DNA of 64,000 bases from Desulfogranum japonicum DSM 18378 (lineage in GTDB: Bacteria > Desulfobacterota > Desulfobulbia > Desulfobulbales > Desulfobulbaceae): contig NZ_AUCV01000021.1 in NCBI RefSeq assembly GCF_000429945.1, positions 1 through 64,000 on the forward strand. The letters run 5' to 3'. The position numbers and the translations under genes were made by a program. The notes beneath the pieces are model-generated. The model made no database searches and was not told the origin of the DNA. It saw only the letters and a program-made list of their open reading frames with translations. Of this stretch, positions 1 through 8,527 are shown piece by piece (within the stretch, counting starts at the first letter, position 1; every line of letters starts with the position of its first letter).

Positions 1-223
1 CGATTCCCGTTTGGATTTCTCTTTCAGGCAAATAACCATTGCGTACCACTTGCCTATGCCCCCGGTCATTTTTCACATCTGCATACTGCTGCAGAAGATC
101 CTGAAGTTCAGCTTCGACAGCGTCAGCAATAAGTTGTCGAGCACCATGTCGCAACAACTCGGTCAGTGGATCCTCGGAAAACTCTCCAGGCTTTTTCAGG
201 CTAATAATTTTATTCTTGTTCAT
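1..223 (-). CDS. IS256-family (mutator-type) transposase, N-terminal part, runs off the window
   Basis: Minus-strand reading from an ATG at 223-221 gives about 74 residues, starting MNKNKIISLKKPGEF and continuing to the left edge. The stretches ELLRHGARQLIADAVEAEL and RNGYLPEREIQTGI are typical of the N-terminus of IS256-type DDE transposases, before the catalytic core, which lies outside the window. A ribosome binding site (AAAGGA) is just upstream. The element appears to sit inside a helicase gene whose 3' part starts near 300. The insertion sequence's right end is therefore between about 223 and 320, but it cannot be fixed without the other terminus. Confidence 0.9.
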   Translation of the reverse strand, partial: MNKNKIISLKKPGEFSEDPLTELLRHGARQLIADAVEAELQDLLQQYADVKNDRGHRQVVRNGYLPEREIQTGI

Positions 224-283
224 GACGTATCCTTTTTGTGTTGGAATTGTTCTTGGCGGATTGGTCCCAACAGGATACGTCAT
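222..283 (-). promoter_or_regulatory. Inverted repeat that could hide the transposase start site
   Basis: ATGACGTATCC at 222-232 and GGATACGTCAT at 273-283 are perfect 11-bp inverted repeats. In a transcript entering the insertion sequence from the helicase side, the downstream arm contains the transposase Shine-Dalgarno region and AUG, so folding would mask both. Hairpins that limit transposase translation from read-through RNA are known in other insertion sequences (IS10, IS50). The pairing is seen directly; its role is inference. Confidence 0.5.
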
Positions 284-299
284 TTATTTTTTATGTCTT

Positions 300-2378
300 C
301 CTCAAACACCACTTTCGATCATAACTCAGGCTGTGATCTTTGATGATGCACATGCAGCTGAGCATCTACTCCGAGACCATTTTACCACTCAAATATCCAG
401 AAACAGTTTCTCAGACCTTTATATAGAAATAGCCAATCTATTCTATGATTATCATATAAAAATTGGAAAAGAAGGCAGTTATGGAGAATTAAGTGACTCT
501 TCTTGCAAACATATTTTCTTAATACCTCCATTTGAAATCAGAAAGCAACAGTCTGAACTGACACGTATCTTAAATGAAGCAAGGCTATCAGATTCAATTG
601 AAACAAAATTCTCATGGGAGTTTATTCGTGATCGAATCGACTTGTGTTGCATACTAATTTCTGGCAACCAAATATCAATTACTCCAGCCTTTGTTCCAAC
701 AGCATCCTTGCCATACTTTAAAAGTGAAATTAGAAGGATTTATTTATCTGCAACTCTTTCAGCTCCAGATGCATTTGCAAGAACATTTGGCAAAGTTCCT
801 GATCAAGTCATAGCACCCTCAACAACTGCAGGAGAATGTGAAAGGCAGATCTTATTTCCTTCAAAAGCTGTAAGAGATGTAGAAGACATTGTTCTTACCA
901 AAACACTTATTAACCCTCGTAAAGCCCTAATTCTTGTACCATCTTACCAACGATCAAACAGCTGGTCTGATATTGCCATCCCTCCCGATACCAATAACGT
1001 CACAACTGCGGTAAACAGCTTTAAAGTTGACACAGGGAACTCAAAACTACTTCTTGCTGCTAGATATGATGGTGTTGATCTACCTGGAGATACTTGCCGC
1101 TTGATGGTGATTGACGACCTCCCAACAGGCATGGGGCTATTAGAAAGATTCATGTGGGAACACCTGGATTTATCTAATTCTATGAGGACTAGTATAGCAT
1201 CAAGAATAGTACAAAGTTTTGGTAGAATCTCACGAGGAATGAGTGACCATGGGGTTGTAATAATTACAGGTAAACGTCTTAGCGACTGGATATTAATCCC
1301 AAAGAACAAGGCCACCTTACCAGATTTCCTACAAAAACAGGTGGAGCTTGGTTATCAAGTTTCGCTTACAATTGAAAATGTTGATGAGTTTGATGATGCT
1401 ATCAATCAATGTCTGAACAGAGAGGAAGGTTGGCTGAGTGCATATAGTGAGTTCATGTCCAATGAGGAACCAATTGAACATGATATCGACACTGCAAGTC
1501 TTACGCTTTTAGCTGAGACAGAATCTAAATTCGGATATGAATTGTGGGATCGTCAGTATGAAAATGCGGCAAAAACCATTTTATCAACACTTGAAGTTGC
1601 CTTTGAGGTAAGTACAAATACAGGAGCATGGCACTGTTTCTGGGCAGGACTGGCTTTTGAGCTACTAGGAGACAAAGAAACTTCTACTGAATACTATACT
1701 AGAGCCCATGCTAGTCATAGAAATATACCTACATTTCCTTCAACAATAAAACAGGAAACAACTTCTGAAATACCTCCACAAGTTACAGAGGCAGTAAATC
1801 AAATTAAAGTCGATAAAAATGGTATAATCTCGTTACCCCGAACAATTCACCAGGATCTTACTCATCTCAATGGAAATGGTTCTTCCTTTCAAACAGAGGA
1901 GTCTATAAGAGCATTAGGCCAATATTTGGGTATGGAGTCAACAAGACCTGATAATGAATTTGGCACTGGTCCTGATGTACTCTGGACTTCCCCCGACTTA
2001 CCAGCGTTTTGTATCGAAGTCAAAACAGATAAAAAAGACTCATCAAATTATAAAAAGACTGAGGTCGGCCAGTTGAGTGATCATGTAGAATGGGTCAAAA
2101 ACAACACAGAAGCTGAGGAGATAATACCCGTATTTATTGGCCCTTTAAGCAGTGCAACAAGTAAAGCAAATCCACCAAATAATTTCTTTGTAATCGAATT
2201 AAAAGAACTAAAATTATTAGCTGATAAACTTGTTTCAACATTGACAGATGCTACCCAAGGCTCTGTTCCTGTTTCACTACTGTCCAACACATTTGAACTC
2301 ATGAAAACAAGAGGGCTTATTTGGCCAGAGCCTTTGGATCAACTATCAAAACAGAGATTGATTGATATCGAATCGTAA
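300..2378 (+). pseudogene. DDAH-box helicase with C-terminal PD-(D/E)XK nuclease domain, 5' end lost to an IS insertion
   Basis: The open frame reaches back to 216, but residues before about 300 come from the insertion sequence. Helicase motifs appear in order: motif II VIFDDAH (codons at 342-353), motif III YLSATL, and motif VI QSFGRISRG. Motif I (Walker A) and the N-terminal third are absent. The C-terminal part has a restriction-nuclease signature, GPDVLW followed by CIEVKT near 1970-2028, which fits a PD-(D/E)XK core. The frame is intact after the break, so the insertion may be recent. It lies upstream of a likely defence operon and may once have belonged to it. Without motif I the fragment should not hydrolyse ATP. 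The specific helicase family was not identified. Confidence 0.7.
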
Positions 2379-2872
2379 CACGCAACTACACTATAATTTC
2401 CAGTTACTGCAACATTAATCTTGGCTATCTCGGCTAGGCTAAAGAATCACATGACCTTGTTTATCAAAATATTTTAAACTCTAATTAGACCTGAGCACTA
2501 GGCGCCTCTGTGAAGGGGGGGCTTCTAAGCCAGCCCCATATAGGAACAATCTGACGCCATACTTACATCTCAATAAAGAAGTAATATACACTGTATTTTC
2601 AATATCTTAGATTGCTGAAAACAAAATTTAATTCATTTATATAAGAATCATTCCCTCTAAACCAGAAAATTCTGTACACACGCCATCGTGTCACATTGTG
2701 ACACTAAACCATTAATATATTGTACCTTTGGCCCAATGAACCTACTCTAATTCATGGTTTTGTGTTAAGATGGCTTGGACTAAGCTAATAAAATTAGCCC
2801 CATAAGGTATTATAAATATATAGAGAGAGTTGAATTTGACAATATAACTGCGCTCTTTTGGATGAACATACC
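2379..2872. other. Non-coding AT-rich stretch before the defence-like operon
   Basis: No gene is supported here. It holds a 17-bp perfect palindrome (2688-2704), a 15-bp palindrome (GCTAATAAAATTAGC, 2784-2798) and an AT-rich TATTATAAATATATA tract at 2808-2822 that could be a -10 region for the operon starting at 2873. TTGACA occurs at 2836-2841 but has no convincing -10 partner before the gene. Confidence 0.6.
2688..2704. promoter_or_regulatory. Perfect 17-bp palindrome, operator-like
   Basis: GTGTCACATTGTGACAC is fully symmetrical around a central T. It lies about 170 bp upstream of the acetyltransferase/ImmA/beta operon in an otherwise AT-rich region. The size and symmetry fit a dimeric regulator site. 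Which protein binds is unknown. Confidence 0.4.
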
Positions 2873-3559
2873 ATGACATTAGAGGAATTACGAAAACTGG
2901 TCAACGATGGTAAATTTCCAGTTGATAAGTCTATTAACAACATCACTTCAGGTCAGATCCATTCTCTAGATGGTGAAGAAAAAACTTACATAATCTCACA
3001 TGGCTGGGACATAATAACAGCTAATGAAATTGATGTACTATGGGGAGCCTATAACCTTGAATTGCTTGAAGCCATAGAGCAAATGCAAGTTGATGATGAG
3101 GAACGATATACAATAATAACTAATTTACACAAACAAGATTCTCATTGGGATTGGTTTGCAAAATCTTGTCGATACAGTACCGATGAGTACAACTGGTTTT
3201 TCCTTATAATTGATGATAAGCCACAGGCTGCATGTTTAACTTATCATCCTAAAGATAGTGCTCTCAGCCCAAATGATATTTTTTACATAGAGTACCTTGC
3301 AGTTGCCCCTTGGAATCGTAATACAGGCATCAAAGATCGCATATTTAAAGGATTAGGAAGCATACTCTTATCGAGTGTCTGTGATTTCGCTTGTGAAAAA
3401 CTAAATCTAACCAGACGGTTTTCCCTTCATTCTTTGCCGCAAGCAACAACATATTACGAGAACATTGGCATGATCAATGTTCCTGACAGGGATAAAGATC
3501 TACTCAAATATTATGAAATGCCTCCCTCAAAACAAGATCGTTTGGAGGAAAGCATATGA
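2873..3559 (+). CDS. GNAT-like N-acetyltransferase domain protein
   Basis: A protein of about 228 residues and the first gene of a three-gene operon. The segment FYIEYLAVAPWNRNTGIKDR resembles the beta4-alpha3 acetyl-CoA-binding part of GNAT enzymes. RFSLHSLPQATTYYENIGM fits the following beta5-alpha4 and the usual late Tyr-Glu-x-x-Gly-Met. The first ~90 residues are an acidic extension with no recognised domain. The ATG at 2873 is preferred because GGAT lies about 10 bases upstream; a TTG at 2858 is an in-frame alternative. The stop overlaps the next start (ATGA), so translation is probably coupled to the ImmA-like gene. The substrate is unknown. Confidence 0.65.
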   Translation: MTLEELRKLVNDGKFPVDKSINNITSGQIHSLDGEEKTYIISHGWDIITANEIDVLWGAYNLELLEAIEQMQVDDEERYTIITNLHKQDSHWDWFAKSCRYSTDEYNWFFLIIDDKPQAACLTYHPKDSALSPNDIFYIEYLAVAPWNRNTGIKDRIFKGLGSILLSSVCDFACEKLNLTRRFSLHSLPQATTYYENIGMINVPDRDKDLLKYYEMPPSKQDRLEESI

Positions 3560-4449
3560 GCCCAGCAAAAATCAAAGATACTGATTTACATGAAGACTTT
3601 GAAGTAAATCGTCCTGCAGGAGAGAATTTCGATCCCAAAACATATCTCGATAATTACAGACTTTATAAAAGTATTCTTGCAGAGGCTCCAGAAAATGAAT
3701 TAATCAAAAGGGGATGGATTGAAAAGGATAATATTAACTACTCTTTAATCTCTCTATTTAACAATATTCAGCAAAACAACCTTAAGGGTCTTTGCAGAAA
3801 AGCCAACACAAGCAACAATGCTTTATGCGCAATATGGCAAACAAGGATATTAACAAATGCACAACTAGCAATAACCACACAAGATATTTCACCTTTTGAT
3901 GGTATTAACATTCAATATCTCAGAGAAATTGTAAGGTTAAGCCCAAATCCTGAGGTAATTTTAGAGTTACCAAATATATTAGCTCAAATTGGAATTGTGC
4001 TTATCTATGAGAGATCTCTGCCTGCAATGAAATTGGATGGTGTTGTATTCAAAATTGCAAATAATCAACCTGTTATTGGACTAAGTTTTAGATATAAAAG
4101 GCTAGACTACTTCTGGTTCACATTACTACATGAACTTGCCCACATTGCACTACACTTTGGCCACCTAAACACTCCTATATTTGATGACATGGATGAGGAA
4201 AATACAGACATCCTGGAACTACAAGCCAATAAGGTCGCCAAAGATGCCATAGCTGATAAATGGAAATGGAGGAATTGCAAGGCAAAATACACCAATGACG
4301 AGCAGGACATTATTGAATTTGCACAAGAATGCGAAGTTCACCCTGCTTTGATAGCTGGCCTACTCCAGCGAGAAAAGAATGCCTACCAATTATTCAGGAA
4401 AATAACAGACCAAATTGACGTTAGGGAGATGGTGTTTGGTGATGAATAA
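3556..4449 (+). CDS. ImmA/IrrE-type zinc metallopeptidase
   Basis: A 297-residue protein with the zinc motif HELAH (His192, Glu193, His196) in TLLHELAHIALH and a third ligand candidate, Glu221, in ELQANKVA, the classic ImmA/IrrE layout. The known relatives ImmA and IrrE cleave repressors of mobile elements or of DNA-damage genes. Unlike many relatives, no N-terminal HTH_XRE domain is evident; the first 110 residues are of unknown fold. It overlaps the preceding gene by 4 bp and the following beta-type gene by 8 bp, so the three form a tight operon. The natural substrate may be a regulator of this locus or of a phage; that part is inference. Confidence 0.85.
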   Translation: MSPAKIKDTDLHEDFEVNRPAGENFDPKTYLDNYRLYKSILAEAPENELIKRGWIEKDNINYSLISLFNNIQQNNLKGLCRKANTSNNALCAIWQTRILTNAQLAITTQDISPFDGINIQYLREIVRLSPNPEVILELPNILAQIGIVLIYERSLPAMKLDGVVFKIANNQPVIGLSFRYKRLDYFWFTLLHELAHIALHFGHLNTPIFDDMDEENTDILELQANKVAKDAIADKWKWRNCKAKYTNDEQDIIEFAQECEVHPALIAGLLQREKNAYQLFRKITDQIDVREMVFGDE

Positions 4450-5509
4450 TTACATTCCGTTTTTAAAAACGAAAACAGGTGAGTTTGGTGCAATTAAAAC
4501 ACTTGAAATGACTATAAAGGAAGAGTTGACTCCATTCCTTGAGTTACAGTTCAACAAGGAAGCTGATTCTGATTGGCTTAAAGATAAAATGCCAAAAATA
4601 AAAAGAAAGATTGAGATCAACCTAAATAAGACGCCTTTCTTTTATTTTGACAATTACAATATTGATTCCGATATGGTGATTGATGGCATCAATAACTACC
4701 AATATATACTCGAAACCTTAAAAGATCTACCAGTCATCCCTGTTGTTTCCACAGATAGACACCCAGATCACAACCAAAGTGTTTTCAACTTAAAATCAAG
4801 TGGAGACATCGAATCAGATGTTCTTGCGATACGATTGACAAGTGAGCACTTTCAAAATTACCATTTAACCCAACTTGACCTTATCAATGAGTTAGGAACC
4901 GTAATTCCACAATTTGATCAGATTGACCTGATATTAGATTGTCGGGTTTGTCTAAATACAGATACTGCAGAGGCTGCAAACAACATTATCGATTTTACGG
5001 TTAACTTTGCAAAGGATTACAATGTTAGACGTGTAATAGTTGCAGGATCTTCAATCCCTCCATCTATTGCTGACCTTTTGCCACCAATTTCTACTACCAC
5101 TGTAGAGAGACAAGAGCTTGCAATTTATAGAAATGTGCAACTACTAAGCAGTGATTTTGATTTATATTTAGGAGACTATGGTAGCGTATCACCAGATTTC
5201 AGTGAGATAGATATCATACCTGAGGCAATGAGGAATGTAACCGCACCAAAGATCATCTATGCATATGATGATAACCATTTCATCCTAAGAGGTGGGGCTC
5301 TCGCAACCCACCCAAGAGGCGATGATCAATACTATGACTTATCTGGATACCTCGAAGCTCAACCTTTTTTTCGAGGACCAGGATACAGTGAAGGTGGCAA
5401 ATTTTTCAAAGAGAAAAGCAAATCTCTAGGTCCAAAGGTTACACCAGCAAGTATTGTAAAACCCACACTTAATTCACATATCACCTACATGATGAAAGGA
5501 TGGTCATAA
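4442..5509 (+). CDS. Beta family (sce7725-type) protein
   Basis: A 355-residue protein starting MNNYIPFLKTKTGEFGAI, the characteristic opening of the phage T4 beta-protein/sce7725 family, which begins Tyr-x-Pro-x-Leu-Lys. The body has several beta-strand-alpha-helix units (LDLILDCRVCL, VRRVIVAGSS) compatible with a TIM-barrel-like fold. The ATG at 4442 is chosen because the protein alignment begins there and it overlaps the ImmA stop by 8 bp; an upstream GTG/TTG would run into the ImmA frame. No molecular activity is established for the family. The gene ends 6 bp inside the convergent sce7726-type gene. Confidence 0.8.
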   Translation: MNNYIPFLKTKTGEFGAIKTLEMTIKEELTPFLELQFNKEADSDWLKDKMPKIKRKIEINLNKTPFFYFDNYNIDSDMVIDGINNYQYILETLKDLPVIPVVSTDRHPDHNQSVFNLKSSGDIESDVLAIRLTSEHFQNYHLTQLDLINELGTVIPQFDQIDLILDCRVCLNTDTAEAANNIIDFTVNFAKDYNVRRVIVAGSSIPPSIADLLPPISTTTVERQELAIYRNVQLLSSDFDLYLGDYGSVSPDFSEIDIIPEAMRNVTAPKIIYAYDDNHFILRGGALATHPRGDDQYYDLSGYLEAQPFFRGPGYSEGGKFFKEKSKSLGPKVTPASIVKPTLNSHITYMMKGWS

Positions 5510-6064
5510 GCAGCGCTTTTGACACCTCTCCGTCAATAAAGAACTAATCTCTCTACTTATTTGAACCTTTCTTTTAGCTTGCGAGATTTGAGTAGAAAGA
5601 GAGTCTCTCGTCCAAATATGTTTTTTCCTTTGTTGAGGTGCAACTAGATTGAGCATCTCACTCTTCCAAAGAGTTAACAGAGCTTTCTTTTTGTCAAAGT
5701 TACTATTTGGAACCGATTTTCGAACGTAAGCAATACGAACGGTACCATCAATCTCTTGCGCCTCCATAATTCCCCAAAAATGTGGCAAAATGGATAGAGC
5801 TTTTTCAACATGCTTAGAGGTGGTAACTAAAGATATCTTCCAGAATACCTGATTGAAAAACTCTCCCTGCTCTACAGCCCTTTCAATTTTATCTCCATCA
5901 CCTTTTATCTCGTAACAATGTGCATTGTCATAAATTGCGACTACATCAGCGATGGCATTTCCATTATGAACCCTTAATTCCTCAACAATGGCTTTTGGCT
6001 TTTTGGCCTGACTACCTAGTTTCTGAATTAGAGACTTACGAATATCTGAATCGTTCAACTGCAT
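5504..6064 (-). CDS. sce7726 family protein (putative nuclease-like)
   Basis: A 186-residue protein. The run IVEELRVHNGNAIADVVAIY, then YEIKGDGDKIERAVEQ, then an alternating strand/helix part ending LPHFWGIMEA, matches the sce7726 family. The D-V plus E-I-K arrangement (Asp in IADVV, Glu and Lys in YEIKGD) is what a PD-(D/E)XK nuclease core looks like, so DNA cleavage is a reasonable inference. It is convergent with the beta gene and the two stops overlap by 6 bp. The family names sce7725 and sce7726 reflect their pairing as neighbours in Sorangium, so their proximity here supports a joint role. Confidence 0.8.
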   Translation of the reverse strand: MQLNDSDIRKSLIQKLGSQAKKPKAIVEELRVHNGNAIADVVAIYDNAHCYEIKGDGDKIERAVEQGEFFNQVFWKISLVTTSKHVEKALSILPHFWGIMEAQEIDGTVRIAYVRKSVPNSNFDKKKALLTLWKSEMLNLVAPQQRKKHIWTRDSLSTQISQAKRKVQISREISSLLTERCQKRCL

Positions 6065-6608
6065 ATCTAAATCAATCTCTTTATTATCAATAAGTTACGA
6101 TATTTTATACCATTACCTTATCCTACCATAAAGGGTAAACACTTCATAGCTACAATGATTCCAATGTGAAAATTATTTTGTTGCTTTTGCTTGCAGCAAT
6201 GACCTTTCTATCTGAAGTAATCACCAAATTATTCCCCCAAAAATGCAACCTACATCAATCCAACACTATCAGTGTTAAGTCCTTTAAAAATGGAAAGTAA
6301 TTTAAAGTAGCGAGATAGGAAAAAGTTCCCATAAAGTGGGAATAGGGAAGAAGGGGGTTTGGAATAAATACAATCATCACACACTATTTGTTTTATTCCC
6401 CAAAAAATTGAAAAGATAACGAGTAATTACAAGCTGCAACAACAAGTATATTCTCTGGGCATCTGCCATGGTGACTCACTAGCAGGCACCTGATAATGCT
6501 CAAAAATTTGACAATTTCTGCATTATGATAGTTATTTTAATCCTTCCTCCTCCCCCCCTTCTCCCCACTCTATGGGAACTTTTTAATAAACAATGTTAAA
6601 CTAGGTAA
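6065..6608. other. Non-coding 544-bp gap between sce7726-type and polymerase-like genes
   Basis: No gene is supported. The stretch contains a pair of long imperfect inverted repeats (6319-6357 and 6552-6584, annotated separately), G-rich and C-rich tracts and AT-rich spacer. It lies between the two minus-strand genes, downstream of the polymerase-like gene and upstream of the sce7726-type gene start. It is long enough to hold the sce7726 promoter and possibly a cis-acting replication site. Confidence 0.5.
6319..6584. repeat. Long imperfect inverted repeat pair flanking ~190 bp
   Basis: The left arm (6319-6357) reads GAAAAAGTTCCCATAAAGTG and continues into a GGGAAGAAGGGGG tract. The reverse complement of the right arm (6552-6584) reads AAAAAGTTCCCATAGAGTGG and continues into a G-rich tract. 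The left arm alone also folds (TTCCCA 6326-6331 with TGGGAA 6337-6342). This is purine-rich on one strand at one end and pyrimidine-rich at the other, next to a polymerase-like gene, and could be an element origin or a structured RNA. Confidence 0.5.
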
Positions 6609-8129
6609 TTAGAACTCAACATCCACTTCTATTGGAAAACCAAACATTTTTTCATACTCTGTTATCATGACATGCTTCAAAAAAGAACGATCTGATCGTT
6701 TAACCACAAAACTGTCATGAAGTGGGAGACAGGGTTTCCCTTCCTTTGCGAATATGAGTAATATCTTTTCTGCCAGTTGAGAGTCAAGAAACTGCAGCTT
6801 TCTGCCAATCTGATTAAACATTGTGCCTGCAAGTTTTGGATGATGGGAAAGAACTCGATCAATGGCATCATCAAATTCGAAATAACCCAATCCATCTACC
6901 ATATATATGTCATTGCTATTATATGATTTATATGACTTAACAGTCCAGACCTCTGAAGGAAGTTTTAGTTCCCCTTTAATAATGTCTCCTGCAATTGAGT
7001 TTCTCAACTCTCCACGTGACGCCACGTTAAAAGTGCGCAGTAACGTCTGTTTGGCAAATTTCCGACAGTTATCATCATTACTGAAACCAGGGATATAATA
7101 CAACTCACCTACAGGAGTCGGTATTTTTTCAAAGATATTGTAAGCCATGGCAACATGATAACTTGAATAGTCTATTTCGGTTGCAGGCTCACCATCAATC
7201 CTTATTCTGCTTCTGAAAGGGATAATTCTATTGGGTAAATTCTGCCAGAATCCACCATAGAATCTGCCACCACTTTCAAAATCATCCACAAACTTTCTAC
7301 ATAAAAACGTATCCGTTATATCAAGAAATGGCGCCTTCCTTCTTAGAAAATCAATCGTCCCTTTTGGAACCGAATCTGGAAGGTACAAACTGTATGAATG
7401 TTGTCGCAAAACTTCATTAATCAGCTTCACATTTGTACGTGCACTTTTAGTATAATTATCATCTACATATTCAATTTTCTTCTTTTTGCCCGTAATTTCA
7501 TCATTGGTTCGCAGAATTATACTTTCTGATGCAGGGTATATAGTTTTTATATCCACACCCTCAAATAATGAAGATAACTTTCTGGTCGCTCTCATCCTTG
7601 AAATATTGCCATTACCACGCCCTCTACCCCATTCACCAAGCTCCATGTCGATATATCCGTTTTCATGCAAATAATCCACAGTGGTAATTGTATAATTATA
7701 TGAGTAATTTGTAACAGTTTCATACCTACTTCTCTTGCACTCACTTCCTCTAGGTATTGAATACGCAGTTTTCTTTCTCCAGTACCCAACCCATTTTGCG
7801 CTTGTGAGAGATTTCAGATAAAGAAATGTTACAATTCCCTCGATATGTTTTCTCTTTTCCTCAATCTTACTGTTACCCTTGAATGGTATTAGCTCCAGAA
7901 GTTCATCAATTTTTTTACCAAAGAAAGGATCTTCACACTTCCAAGAGTAATTAAGGAAATCTGTCTCCACCCTGTCGCTCAAATGAGCGTTAGGCACATA
8001 ATCAGGATTGTTCTCCCACCAAATCAGTGATTTTAGAGCACGAAGACCATCTGGAGTTTTTGGGTCAAGCTGCCTGAAATTCATTGATTCCAAACGACAA
8101 CCACTGCTTTTCTTTATCAGCTCTCCCAT
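6609..8129 (-). CDS. Family A polymerase/T7 RNA polymerase-like palm protein of the integrated element
   Basis: A 506-residue protein of no family I can name with certainty. The C-terminal 220 residues carry what look like the three polymerase palm/fingers motifs of the Pol A superfamily in the right order and spacing. Motif A is EIDYSSYH with Asp320; a fingers-helix motif B is CRKFAKQTLLRTFN (Arg356, Lys360); motif C is LPLHDSFVV with Asp472. HDSF is the form seen in T7-type RNA polymerases, while HDE is usual in Pol I. GGRFYGGFWQNLPN at about 287-300 precedes motif A. No 3'-5' exonuclease domain is visible. The N-terminal half is unassigned. It overlaps the AlpA-type gene by 13 bp. A role in replicating or priming the excised element is inference. 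Confidence 0.6.
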   Translation of the reverse strand: MGELIKKSSGCRLESMNFRQLDPKTPDGLRALKSLIWWENNPDYVPNAHLSDRVETDFLNYSWKCEDPFFGKKIDELLELIPFKGNSKIEEKRKHIEGIVTFLYLKSLTSAKWVGYWRKKTAYSIPRGSECKRSRYETVTNYSYNYTITTVDYLHENGYIDMELGEWGRGRGNGNISRMRATRKLSSLFEGVDIKTIYPASESIILRTNDEITGKKKKIEYVDDNYTKSARTNVKLINEVLRQHSYSLYLPDSVPKGTIDFLRRKAPFLDITDTFLCRKFVDDFESGGRFYGGFWQNLPNRIIPFRSRIRIDGEPATEIDYSSYHVAMAYNIFEKIPTPVGELYYIPGFSNDDNCRKFAKQTLLRTFNVASRGELRNSIAGDIIKGELKLPSEVWTVKSYKSYNSNDIYMVDGLGYFEFDDAIDRVLSHHPKLAGTMFNQIGRKLQFLDSQLAEKILLIFAKEGKPCLPLHDSFVVKRSDRSFLKHVMITEYEKMFGFPIEVDVEF

Positions 8130-8416
8130 GCCTTCCTCCCTTCCCCTCTGGTAAGGATAGTTTTGCCATCCTGCTCATAAATAGTATGACTAAAAAGCCT
8201 TCCTTCTACAAAGCCACTGTTTTCAATACAACTCAGTAGCCATGCGTCAACTTCATGCTCTAGCCACCCCACAGCTCTCTGGCCAAGTTTAATTTGTCTA
8301 GGGAAGGTCCCTTCTTTAATGCGCTCATAAATAGTAGATTTGCCCAAACCAACTCTTTCTAGAACCTGATCCATCCGAAGTATTCTTAAATTATATCCTC
8401 CTTTTTTCGTTTGCAT
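8117..8416 (-). CDS. AlpA-family DNA-binding regulator/excisionase-like protein
   Basis: A 99-residue protein with the AlpA/MerR-like winged-helix pattern: ILRMDQVLERVGLGKSTIYE is the helix-turn-helix and FPRQIKLGQRAVGWLEHEVD is the wing and following helix. AlpA relatives in P4-like and CP4-57 elements activate or direct integrase-mediated excision. About 35 residues follow the usual end of the domain. A strong ribosome binding site (AAGGAGGAAAAC) precedes the ATG. Its 3' end overlaps the polymerase-like gene, so the two are probably co-transcribed and expression of the polymerase-like protein may be tied to excision. Confidence 0.88.
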   Translation of the reverse strand: MQTKKGGYNLRILRMDQVLERVGLGKSTIYERIKEGTFPRQIKLGQRAVGWLEHEVDAWLLSCIENSGFVEGRLFSHTIYEQDGKTILTRGEGRKAWES

Positions 8417-8527
8417 TGTTTTCCTCCTTTCTGATTGATTGCCAATTACATTCTAATCACCTCCATTTTTTGAAAGTTTTGTAACTGAGTATGGGGGGAA
8501 CTATACCCCATGCATTTACAGGAAACG

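Noticed and set aside
11-343. Plus-strand 110-codon frame at the left edge
   Set aside because: It is the antisense of the IS256 transposase N-terminus, which has clear family similarity.
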